The notes beneath the pieces are model-generated. The model was not told the origin of the DNA, ran no database searches, and saw only the letters and a program-made list of their open reading frames with translations. From assembly GCA_012719535.1 (NCBI GenBank), contig JAAYAC010000073.1:1-40822 (forward strand): a DNA stretch of 40,822 nt, read 5' to 3'. This document shows, piece by piece, positions 15,939 through 24,112 of the stretch (the first letter of the stretch is position 1; the number at the start of each line of letters is the position of its first letter). A program made the position numbers and the translations under genes. Source of the stretch: Syntrophomonadaceae bacterium. Its GTDB lineage: Bacteria; Bacillota; Syntrophomonadia; Syntrophomonadales; Syntrophothermaceae.

Positions 15939-17771
15939 CTATATAGCATACTTTTTGTAGAGTTGTCCATTCAAGTACACATCTACTGTGGCTTTACCGT
16001 AGTAGCTGACCGGTACGGTTACGTCTTCACCGCTGCCATGGATATTCCGGTATACCTCTCTTGCCCCCTTAACGTCATTAACCATTACCAAAACCTGGTA
16101 GTACTCTTCCGTTTCCGGTAATCTAAAATTGAGGGAAGTGGTACCCGGCAGAGGTCCAGGGCCCTTGCTGACTACTACAGACACACTCTCCCCTTCGCCT
16201 ACCATCGAATCAGGTTCAGGTACCTGGCTTATAACCTGCCCGGGGAAGTACTCACTGCTATCCTGGCGAGTGATGTTTCCCAGCGCCAGCCGTTTCTGTT
16301 GCAGAAGAGACCTGGCTTCTTCCAAATACATACCGGTTAATCTTGGAACCTGGATCTGGTTGGGCTTCGGTCCCTGGCTGACCACTACATCAACCCGGCT
16401 GCCGGTCTCCACTTGCCGGTAGGCACGCGGCTCCTGGGAAAGTACCTCGCCCTGGGGCGTCTTCTCATCGTATACCTCTTCCTTATCGCCCAGCCTTAAG
16501 CCCGCATTTCTGAGTTCCAAGCGAGCATCATCCAGCGACATTCCCACCAGGTCAGGCACCCGGACCATTTCCGGACCTTTGCTCAAGATGACCCTGACCT
16601 CCCGTCCCTCCTTAACTTTCTCACCTGGCTTCGGATCCTGTGAAATGACCGCATCCGATTCAACTGCGCTGCTGTATTGCTCCCCAATCTTAGTCATTTT
16701 TAACCCAGCCTCGGAGAGACGATTATAGGCTTCTTTGGCTGAAAGCCCCTCAATATTGGGTACGACAACTTCTTTACCAAATATCTCCCCGCGTATTCCG
16801 TATAATATGCCGCCCAGCAATCCCAACAGGGCCACCATCATAACCACTATTCCCATGGGCCTGACTTTTTTCTTTTTCTTACCCAATTCGGTCTCATCTC
16901 CTTCCCCAGGTAAGGATGGGATGACTATGGTCTTATCGTCTCTCATTTTAGCCGGCGCACGCCTGCCGGGCATTCTCAGACCCAGCAGGGCCTCTTTCAT
17001 CTCTCCTGCTGTACTGAAGCGGTAATTCGGGTCCTTAGCCATCGCCGTCAACACCACCTGCTCCAGGGTGGAAGGTATGGCTTCATTTAGTACCTGCGGA
17101 GGTACCGGATCTTCATGGATGTGTTTCAAGGCTACCGTAACCGGGCTCTCCGCATCAAACGGAACTTTCCCGGTAAGCATTTCATATAACAGGCAACCGA
17201 CCGAGTAAATGTCGGTTCTGGAATCAACCGTTGCCCCCCTGGCCTGTTCCGGGGAAATGTAATGAACCGAGCCCATTATGTTGCCACTATAGGTAATGGT
17301 ACTGCTGGTGGGGGCGCGAGCAATACCGAAGTCAGCAACTTTCACTGCTCCTTCCCCCGTAATCAGTATATTCCGGGGCTTGATGTCACGGTGAATAATT
17401 CCCTTGCGATGTGCCTGGTCCAGGGCATCACAAACCAGAGCGGCGATGCGGATAGCCTCGTCAGGCGGCAACGGGGCCCTGGCTTCAATGTACTCCTTCA
17501 AGGTGGTACCTTCAACATATTCCATTACAATATAGTGGGAACCGTCTTCCTCTCCCACATCGTAGACATTGACTATATTGGGATGGGATAATCGAGCCGC
17601 TGCCTGGGCTTCGCTCCTGAATTTGCGAACATAAGCCTGATCACGGGCGAATTCCTCTTTTAGGATCTTTATAGCAACTATTCTGTCCAACAGGGTGCAC
17701 CTGGCCTTGTATACCAGGGCTGTACCCCCGTCACCAATCTCTTCTAGCAACTCGTACCTGTTCTGCAGCAT
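15939..17771 (-). CDS. prkC: Ser/Thr protein kinase with PASTA repeats
   Basis: This protein of about 610 aa is a membrane kinase that senses muropeptides or lipid II in Firmicutes. It has a cytoplasmic kinase domain (about 5-265: VAIKIL lysine, GIIHRDIKPRNI, DFGIAR, ISPEQARG) and a basic segment followed by one membrane helix at about 305-325 (MGIVVMMVALLGLLGGILYGI). Three PASTA repeats lie outside at about 335-535, and a C-terminal extension of about 65 aa follows, beta-rich in appearance. The ATG at 17771 has GGAG about 8 nt upstream; TTG at 17783 also has a possible GGGGGG site. The phosphatase gene stp lies directly upstream (22 bp from stp to the TTG). Confidence 0.95.
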   Translation of the reverse strand: MLQNRYELLEEIGDGGTALVYKARCTLLDRIVAIKILKEEFARDQAYVRKFRSEAQAAARLSHPNIVNVYDVGEEDGSHYIVMEYVEGTTLKEYIEARAPLPPDEAIRIAALVCDALDQAHRKGIIHRDIKPRNILITGEGAVKVADFGIARAPTSSTITYSGNIMGSVHYISPEQARGATVDSRTDIYSVGCLLYEMLTGKVPFDAESPVTVALKHIHEDPVPPQVLNEAIPSTLEQVVLTAMAKDPNYRFSTAGEMKEALLGLRMPGRRAPAKMRDDKTIVIPSLPGEGDETELGKKKKKVRPMGIVVMMVALLGLLGGILYGIRGEIFGKEVVVPNIEGLSAKEAYNRLSEAGLKMTKIGEQYSSAVESDAVISQDPKPGEKVKEGREVRVILSKGPEMVRVPDLVGMSLDDARLELRNAGLRLGDKEEVYDEKTPQGEVLSQEPRAYRQVETGSRVDVVVSQGPKPNQIQVPRLTGMYLEEARSLLQQKRLALGNITRQDSSEYFPGQVISQVPEPDSMVGEGESVSVVVSKGPGPLPGTTSLNFRLPETEEYYQVLVMVNDVKGAREVYRNIHGSGEDVTVPVSYYGKATVDVYLNGQLYKKYAI

Positions 17772-17804
17772 CTTCTTCTCCAATCCGGTAACCCCCCAGA
17801 CTTA

Positions 17805-18503
17805 TTAGACCTGGATGAGCACAGCGGTAACATTGTCATGGCCACCTCTTCCCAGAGCTATGCCGAGTATGGCATCCAGGGAATCCATTCCTCGGCAGCA
17901 GATTAATTCCCGAATCTCGTCGTCCTCAACCAGGTCGGTAAGACCATCGGTGGCCAAAAGTATGTAATCACCCTCAGTCACTCGTTCGGCGAGAAGATCG
18001 AATTCAACCTCCGGAGCTATCCCCAGCGCCCGGGTAAGTATATGACTGAAGGGGTGGCGCTTGACTTCATTCTGGCCCAGAAACCCTTCATCTGCCATCT
18101 TTTGGGCCAGAGTATGATCGTGGGTCAACTTAGCCATTTGTCCGTCCCTGAGCAGGTAAAGGCTGCTATCGCCAATGTGCGCAATGTACAGAACCTGACC
18201 AGCTATGACTGCGGCGGTTAACGTAGTTCCCATATCCCGGTAGTCGGGTATTGCCTGTCCTTTTTCATAAATCAGCCGGTTTGCAACCAGAATAGAATTC
18301 CTTAATGCCGAATGCGGGTCCTGTACGGCTGCCGGGTAGGTCATATCAACAACCTCTACTGCCAGGCTTGAGGCGATCTCTCCTCCCTTGTGTCCCCCCA
18401 TACCATCGCATACCATGAATAACTTGCGTTCCGGCGCCATCAGATACCGATCCTGATTTTTATCTCGTGCCAGGCCAATATCGCTGGCTGCTACTACTTG
18501 CAT
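17805..18503 (-). CDS. stp: PP2C-type Ser/Thr phosphatase, partner of PrkC
   Basis: This 232-aa PPM phosphatase reverses PrkC phosphorylation. Metal-binding and catalytic motifs are SDIGLARDKNQDRY (near 7-20), VCDGMGGHKGGEIAS (near 31-45), IAHIGDSSLYLL, LLATDGLTDLV and HDNVTAVLI. The start is ATG. It lies 163 bp after rlmN; no clear promoter was found in that gap. Confidence 0.95.
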   Translation of the reverse strand: MQVVAASDIGLARDKNQDRYLMAPERKLFMVCDGMGGHKGGEIASSLAVEVVDMTYPAAVQDPHSALRNSILVANRLIYEKGQAIPDYRDMGTTLTAAVIAGQVLYIAHIGDSSLYLLRDGQMAKLTHDHTLAQKMADEGFLGQNEVKRHPFSHILTRALGIAPEVEFDLLAERVTEGDYILLATDGLTDLVEDDEIRELICCRGMDSLDAILGIALGRGGHDNVTAVLIQV

Positions 18504-18666
18504 AACTACACCCCGCGCCCGATGCTGTACCTTATAAACCTGTTCGAGTCCAACCGGTCACCGCAATTATCCCCCAAAACAACCATCCAAATGTAGCAAA
18601 CCTGTACGACACCCGCCATACTTCGTACTTGCCTTTCACGCGAACAGGTACATTATTAAGGTTCTT

Positions 18667-19725
18667 CTACCGTTGCCGGGTATTTTCCTGCTGCCCGCCG
18701 TTGACTTTTTTGGTCTTAAGCTGGCCACAGGCAGCCTCGATGTCGGCCCCTTTCTCTTCCCGCAGGGTAACATTGACCCCGGCGCGGGTCAGCCACATTT
18801 TAAACCGGTCAATAACCTCCCGCTGCGGGCACCGGTACTCGCCACACTCTACCTCATTGTAGGGGATCAGGTTTACGTTGACTAGTAACCCGCGGGTAAA
18901 CCGGATCAGAGCCTGCGCATCCTCCCAACCCGTATTGACCTTGTCCAGCAGCACATACTCCAGGGTCACCCGTCGCCGGGTCTTGCCTTGATAGAAATTC
19001 AGGGCCTCCCGTAAAACAGCCAGCGGGTACTTGCGGTTCAACGGTACCAGAACATCTCGCAATTCGTCACGGGCAGAGTGCAGCGAAACAGCCAGCGTAA
19101 CCTGCAACCCCTCTCTGGCAAGCCACCTGATGCCCCTGGCTTCACCGGCCGTGGAAATGGTGATATGCCTCTGCCCAATGTTTATCCCCTGGTGGTCAAT
19201 GAGTAAGCCTACCGTTTGCAGAACCGCTTGGTAGTTGAGCAATGGTTCACCCATCCCCATGAAGACTACATTGGATATCCCCCACTGTAAACCGAGCAAC
19301 GCCTGGCCAACTATTTCGTAGACCTCCAGATTGCGCTCGAACCCGGAAGCTCCGGGGGCACAGAACAGGCACCTTACCGGGCACCCTACCTGGGAAGAAA
19401 TGCACGCCGTGTAACGAGTTCCGCCTGTTACCTGATGGGGAATTATGACCATCTCGATGGTCTTCCGGTCCTTAAGTTGTAGCAGCAGTTTTCGGGTACC
19501 ATCCTCTGATATCCTCTCCTGCAGGATGCAGGGCAGGGTCAAACAGGCTATTTTTGCCAGTTCCTCCCGTATACCGCGAGGCAGGTCGGTCATTTCCGCG
19601 AAAGAACGTACCCGGTTTCGGTAGATCCACCGGTAAACCTGCCGGCCACGGAAACGCTTCTCCCCCATTGCTTCCAGGAAATCCTCCAGTTCAGTTAAGC
19701 TCATGCCTATCAGTTCGGTCTTCAT
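18667..19725 (-). CDS. rlmN: dual-specificity 23S rRNA/tRNA adenine C2-methyltransferase
   Basis: This 352-aa radical-SAM enzyme methylates A2503 of 23S rRNA and A37 of some tRNAs. The cluster-binding motif C-x3-C-x2-C is C115, C119, C122 (GCPVRCLFC). The C-terminal catalytic cysteine is C333 in EAACGQL. GMGEPLLNY and STAGEARGI are also typical. The start is ATG. It lies between rsmB and stp on the same strand. Confidence 0.96.
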   Translation of the reverse strand: MKTELIGMSLTELEDFLEAMGEKRFRGRQVYRWIYRNRVRSFAEMTDLPRGIREELAKIACLTLPCILQERISEDGTRKLLLQLKDRKTIEMVIIPHQVTGGTRYTACISSQVGCPVRCLFCAPGASGFERNLEVYEIVGQALLGLQWGISNVVFMGMGEPLLNYQAVLQTVGLLIDHQGINIGQRHITISTAGEARGIRWLAREGLQVTLAVSLHSARDELRDVLVPLNRKYPLAVLREALNFYQGKTRRRVTLEYVLLDKVNTGWEDAQALIRFTRGLLVNVNLIPYNEVECGEYRCPQREVIDRFKMWLTRAGVNVTLREEKGADIEAACGQLKTKKVNGGQQENTRQR

Positions 19726-19788
19726 CCCTAGTTTTTCGCTCTCCTCGTACCAAGGTGGTACACAGCTCGCGGCCTGGTGACCCCGGTT

Positions 19789-21165
19789 TCATTTTCTGCG
19801 CAACCGGGCTATAAACATTCCGTCCACCCCGTAGCGGGGTGGAAAAATGGTTAACTTCCCGCCGGTTGCCGCTGCCTTATCCTCCCCGGCCCAGGGAAAA
19901 AAAGCCAGGGCCTCAGACAGATCATCAGGCTGGAAACCGGGGTGAGCAGCCAGAAATGCCTCCACAACCTGTTCGTTCTCCTCCGGTTCCAGACTACAAG
20001 TACTGTAAACCAGCCATCCTCCTGGTTTAACCAGGGAGGCCGCCCGCTCAAGCAGGCTTAGTTGCAAGGGAGTCAGGAATTCGATATCCTTGTAACTTCT
20101 TCGCCAACGGGCGTCCGCCCTTCTTCGCAGGACCCCGGTACCTGAGCAGGGTGCATCCAGCAACACCCTTTCTCCAGCCTGCCAATCCCGTGGAAGTTGG
20201 CCCAGCACATCTCCGGCCCAGGTTTCAATTATACTTATTCCCAGGCGGCCACAATTAAAGCGCAGCAAGTCCAGCTTGCCAGCATGTACCTCCCCTGCCC
20301 GGAGCGTACCGCGATTGTTCATCAATTCGGCCAGGTGAGTGGTCTTGCCACCTACCCCGGCGGCCAGGTCATATACCGTATCAAATTCCTGCGGACCCAG
20401 GGCTGGTGCTACCAGCATCGAAGCCTCGTCTTGCACATAAAACCAACCGGCCTGAAAGGCCTCCAGCGAGCGCAGGGGCTTAGCCATCCCGGATATCCTC
20501 ACTCCCCAGGGGGTTAAGGAACTGGCCCGGCACTGGCACCCCTCACTCTCCAGGCTCCGTACCAGGGATTCCCGGTCGGTGCGGAGGATATTGGTCCGTA
20601 CCGTGACTTCGGGCGGGCGATTATTGTAATCCAGAAGGCTGCAGGTGGTCGAAAACCCGTATCTTTCCATCCAGCGTTCCACTATCCATTCCGGGTGGGA
20701 ATAATATGTGGCCAGGTAGGCGCCCGGTTGCTGGCGGGCATCAGGATAGGGAATTTCAGCCAGGTTGCGGATGAGATTGCGCAACACTCCGTTGACCAGG
20801 CGCGAGAGGGGATGGTTCAACCTGTTCCTGGCCAGGTTAACGGCTTCGTCCACTGCGGCATAAGCGGGAATTCGTTTTAGGAAAAGAATTTGGTAGGCTC
20901 CCAGCCGTAAAATATCCCTCAACCAGGGGTTCTGTTTCTCCACCGGCCGGGGCAAAAAGAGATTAAGCACCCAGTCAAGGTGCTTTTTCATACGAACTGT
21001 CCCGTTAACCAGCTCCGTAAGGAGAGCCCTATCAAGGGGCTCCCGAACGTTACGCCGCATCTCCTCGTCCAAAACTAGGTTGGCATACGCGCCCTTCTCC
21101 TCAATCTGATGAACGAGCAGGAGGGCTGCTTCTCTTACATTTCCGGGCGAGACCTGGCGCGACAA
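19789..21165 (-). CDS. rsmB: 16S rRNA cytosine-C5 methyltransferase
   Basis: This 458-aa protein methylates C967 of 16S rRNA. It has an N-terminal NusB-like RNA-binding domain (to about 140) and a C-terminal SAM-dependent domain with YDLAAGVGGKTTHLAE, DAPCSGTGVLRR and the catalytic-cysteine segment YSTCSLEPEENE. The start is TTG with GGAGG about 10 nt upstream. It lies 5 bp after the yugP-type peptidase gene. Confidence 0.96.
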   Translation of the reverse strand: MSRQVSPGNVREAALLLVHQIEEKGAYANLVLDEEMRRNVREPLDRALLTELVNGTVRMKKHLDWVLNLFLPRPVEKQNPWLRDILRLGAYQILFLKRIPAYAAVDEAVNLARNRLNHPLSRLVNGVLRNLIRNLAEIPYPDARQQPGAYLATYYSHPEWIVERWMERYGFSTTCSLLDYNNRPPEVTVRTNILRTDRESLVRSLESEGCQCRASSLTPWGVRISGMAKPLRSLEAFQAGWFYVQDEASMLVAPALGPQEFDTVYDLAAGVGGKTTHLAELMNNRGTLRAGEVHAGKLDLLRFNCGRLGISIIETWAGDVLGQLPRDWQAGERVLLDAPCSGTGVLRRRADARWRRSYKDIEFLTPLQLSLLERAASLVKPGGWLVYSTCSLEPEENEQVVEAFLAAHPGFQPDDLSEALAFFPWAGEDKAAATGGKLTIFPPRYGVDGMFIARLRRK

Positions 21166-21170
21166 CCGGA

Positions 21171-21863
21171 TTATTCCTCCCTGCCCATACCGGCCAAGAC
21201 AAGGAACCGGGCCAGATTAAGAACGCTAACCAGGGCCGCCGCCAAATAGGTCATAGCCGCGGCTCCCAAAACTTTTTTTACCATGGGAATCTCGCGCGCG
21301 TCCAGGTAACCCCCGCGGCTAAGCAATGACACCGCCCGGTTGGAGGCATTGAATTCTACCGGCAAGGTAACCAGTTGGAATACCACTACCGCGGAAAAAA
21401 GCACCGCACCAAGCTTAATAAGACCAAGTGAACCCATAATTATACCGATAAACAGCAAAGGCATGGCGGCGGTGGAGGCCAGATTAGCCACGGGAACTAT
21501 AGAGTTGCGCAATTGCAGCGGGACATAACCTTCGTGATGCTGGATGGCATGCCCCACCTCATGGGCCGCCACCCCCAGAGCGGCCACCGAATTGCTGCCA
21601 TAAACCGATTCAGATAACCGCAAGACCCGTTGGGCGGGGTCATAGTGGTCGGTTAAATTACCGGGGGTATACTCTACCCGTACCCCGTATAGGCCCCCAC
21701 CCCGGAGCAATTGACCGGCCAGGTCGGCACCGGTGAGGAGCCGGGATGAAGCCACCTGCGAATACCGGCTGAAAGTCGATTGCACCTTGTACTGGGCATA
21801 CACAGACAGGATTAAAGCTGGAATCAGCATCACTATGGTAGGATCATGCCAAGGAAACAACAT
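21171..21863 (-). CDS. zinc membrane metallopeptidase, YugP family
   Basis: This 230-aa member of the Zn-peptidase-2 group has an N-terminal membrane segment (10-25), the zinc site H101-E-V-G-H105, and further hydrophobic stretches at about 125-165 and 205-225. The physiological substrate of the family is unknown. The start is ATG with GGGAGGT about 10 nt upstream, and the gene begins 4 bp after DUF116. It sits between DUF116 and rsmB, an order common in Clostridia. Confidence 0.9.
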   Translation of the reverse strand: MLFPWHDPTIVMLIPALILSVYAQYKVQSTFSRYSQVASSRLLTGADLAGQLLRGGGLYGVRVEYTPGNLTDHYDPAQRVLRLSESVYGSNSVAALGVAAHEVGHAIQHHEGYVPLQLRNSIVPVANLASTAAMPLLFIGIIMGSLGLIKLGAVLFSAVVVFQLVTLPVEFNASNRAVSLLSRGGYLDAREIPMVKKVLGAAAMTYLAAALVSVLNLARFLVLAGMGREE

Positions 21864-21867
21864 GCCG

Positions 21868-22623
21868 CTAAGTACCTCCCTTTAAGATGGTCTCTATGGC
21901 TTTTTCCACCTCGTCTATGGAAACCTCGGTGTTGAGGCATGGCCCGTTCGGCCGCGAATTCAGCACCCCCATCACCGGCACGACTCCCGCATCCTGTATT
22001 CCCTGAGATAGGTCCCGCTCACAAGCTATGGCCACCACTCCCTGGGGACGAACTTCGGAAATATACTTGCGAGCCAGTGTACCACCTGTTGCCACCTTTA
22101 AAGTTGCCCTGTACCGATCCGCCAGTTCAATAAGGTCTTTGATGCAGCATTTGCCACATTTCTTACAATTATTGATATTGGCGGTTATTTTGTGAGGACA
22201 TTCCGAGTTTTGCAGGCAATGGGGCACCAGTATCATCAATTTATACAAAGGAACCCGATTCTTTTGGGCCCTGACCAGGGAATTGTTTACCGCAATGAAG
22301 GAACGCCAGACCCGTTCTTTGTCAATGCCGAATGTCCTCCCCAGGAAAACGGCCACCGGAAAAAGAACCTGGTTGGCTAACCGCATGATGCCATCGAACG
22401 GGGGAATGGTCTTGCTCCTGGCGATAGCTACCACTATAGCCAGAATCCCCCCCGCGATAACGGCAAACAGGGAAACCACAGCTACCAGTGCAGCCAGCAG
22501 GATAACCCGGTTCAACATAATATTGCGGTTTGTCAGGAGGTACCACCCTCCTGCCAGTAAACCAGCCAGGAAAAAGAGACTAGCTACCAAGAGGCCTACG
22601 TACAGCCTTTTCCGCGTATTCAA
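21868..22623 (-). CDS. DUF116 family membrane protein
   Basis: This 251-aa protein has two N-terminal membrane helices (about 8-30 and 40-68) and a cytoplasmic domain with many cysteines (PHCLQNSECPHK, NCKKCGKCCIKD, ACERDLS), which suggests metal or Fe-S binding. Function is unknown. The start is TTG with GGAGG 7 nt upstream. It lies 39 bp after fmt and directly before the yugP-type gene. Confidence 0.9.
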   Translation of the reverse strand: MNTRKRLYVGLLVASLFFLAGLLAGGWYLLTNRNIMLNRVILLAALVAVVSLFAVIAGGILAIVVAIARSKTIPPFDGIMRLANQVLFPVAVFLGRTFGIDKERVWRSFIAVNNSLVRAQKNRVPLYKLMILVPHCLQNSECPHKITANINNCKKCGKCCIKDLIELADRYRATLKVATGGTLARKYISEVRPQGVVAIACERDLSQGIQDAGVVPVMGVLNSRPNGPCLNTEVSIDEVEKAIETILKGGT

Positions 22624-22662
22624 CCCGATTCCTCCCCAGCGCCCGGCTTTATCGCTAGCCCT

Positions 22663-23628
22663 TTACGGTGTTCCACAAACAGGGGAGTCTTCACCGGTAC
22701 CGAGCTCCATACCGGGAGTTACGGTAAACCCTTTCAGAAAATCGCGACCCGAAAGCTTTTTTCTGCCTTCACGCTGAACCTCCAGTACCAGTAGTCTACC
22801 CTGCCCGGTTTGCACCACAAAACCCTCTTGATTAATGACTTCCACTACCCGGCCGGCTTTTCCCTGTGATGAATCCTCCACCACTCGCCCCCGGAAGATC
22901 TTTACCTTGACCCCGTTGATAAGGGTATAGGCTCCCGGGCGAGGATTAAGTGCCCGGAGCTGATTAAATATCTGCACAGCACTTTTCGACCAGTCAATGA
23001 CCTCGTCCTCCGGTTTCAGCAAAGGCGCGTAACTGACCTGGGATTCATCCTGGGGGATACGGGGTGCTGCTCCCCATTGAATCTGTTCCACCGTATCCAG
23101 GACCAGCCCTCCTCCTATCTCGGCCAGTCTTTCCGAGAGCTCCCCGAAGGTAATCTCGGCTTCGATGGGAACTTCCCGGCGCAGAATAATGTCCCCGGTA
23201 TCGAGGGTTTCCTCCATATACATGGTGGTAACGCCGGTAACGGTTTCCCCTGCCATTATAGCCCGTTGTATGGGCGCCGGTCCGCGATAGGCCGGTAACA
23301 GCGAAGCATGCAAGTTTATGCAGCCATACCGGGGATAGCTGAGAAGTTCGGGGGGCAGGATCTGACCATAGGCAACAACCACAATCAGTTCCGGCTCCTG
23401 CAGGCATATTTCTTTAATTGCATCCGGATCTTTCAGGCGCGATGGTTGGAAAACCGGAAGGCCAAATTCCTCGGCCAGCGTCTTAACCGGGGAAGCCATA
23501 ACCCGCCGGCCCCTCCCCCGCGGGCGATCCGGCTGAGTTACCACCAGGGCTACATCGTTACCTGCCATAATTAACTTGTATAACGATGGGACCGCAAATT
23601 CCGGGGTCCCCATGAAAACAATCCGCAA
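22663..23628 (-). CDS. fmt: methionyl-tRNA formyltransferase
   Basis: This 321-aa enzyme formylates initiator Met-tRNA. Marks are MRIVFMGTPEFAVPSL at the N-terminus, INLHASLLPAYRGPAPIQRAI (the formyl-folate site, near 104-124) and the C-terminal OB-fold with VKIFRGRVV. The start is TTG with GGGAGG about 9 nt upstream, 3 bp after def. Confidence 0.96.
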   Translation of the reverse strand: MRIVFMGTPEFAVPSLYKLIMAGNDVALVVTQPDRPRGRGRRVMASPVKTLAEEFGLPVFQPSRLKDPDAIKEICLQEPELIVVVAYGQILPPELLSYPRYGCINLHASLLPAYRGPAPIQRAIMAGETVTGVTTMYMEETLDTGDIILRREVPIEAEITFGELSERLAEIGGGLVLDTVEQIQWGAAPRIPQDESQVSYAPLLKPEDEVIDWSKSAVQIFNQLRALNPRPGAYTLINGVKVKIFRGRVVEDSSQGKAGRVVEVINQEGFVVQTGQGRLLVLEVQREGRKKLSGRDFLKGFTVTPGMELGTGEDSPVCGTP

Positions 23629-23631
23629 GGT

Positions 23632-24096
23632 CTAAATCCTCCCGTTGTTTCGGAGCAACGACTCAGCTCGATCAATGAAAAGGATGCCATCCAGGTGGTC
23701 TATTTCGTGTTGAATTACCCTGGCGGTCAGCCCTACACCCTGTAACCGGAACATTTCTCCCTTTCGGTTCAACGCCTCCACCACTACCCGGTTGGCCCGC
23801 CTGACCTGGCCCTGGGTGTCGGGTATGCTCAGGCAACCCTCCAGCCCCAACTGTTCCCCTTCTTGTTCAATAATCTCCGGGTTAATTAGCTCGACAGGCC
23901 CTTCCCCAACATCAAAAACAACCACCCTCCGGGAAACTCCAATCTGGGGAGCAGCCAGTCCAACTCCGTTGTACTCATACATGGTATCTATCATGTTATC
24001 CAGTAACCTGATTACCCCCTGGTTGATGTTGGCAACCGGTTTTGCCTTGCTCCGCAGCACCGGATCCGGTAAAACCAGCACTTTGTAGACAGCCAA
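23632..24096 (-). CDS. def: peptide deformylase
   Basis: This 154-aa metalloenzyme removes the N-formyl group from new proteins. The three family motifs are present: GVGLAAPQIG (45-54), EGCLSIP (86-92) and QHEIDHLDG (129-137). The start is TTG with GGAG 7 nt upstream. It lies between priA and fmt in the usual priA-def-fmt order. Confidence 0.97.
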   Translation of the reverse strand: MAVYKVLVLPDPVLRSKAKPVANINQGVIRLLDNMIDTMYEYNGVGLAAPQIGVSRRVVVFDVGEGPVELINPEIIEQEGEQLGLEGCLSIPDTQGQVRRANRVVVEALNRKGEMFRLQGVGLTARVIQHEIDHLDGILFIDRAESLLRNNGRI

Positions 24097-24112
24097 TTTC
24101 CTTCTCCTCTCT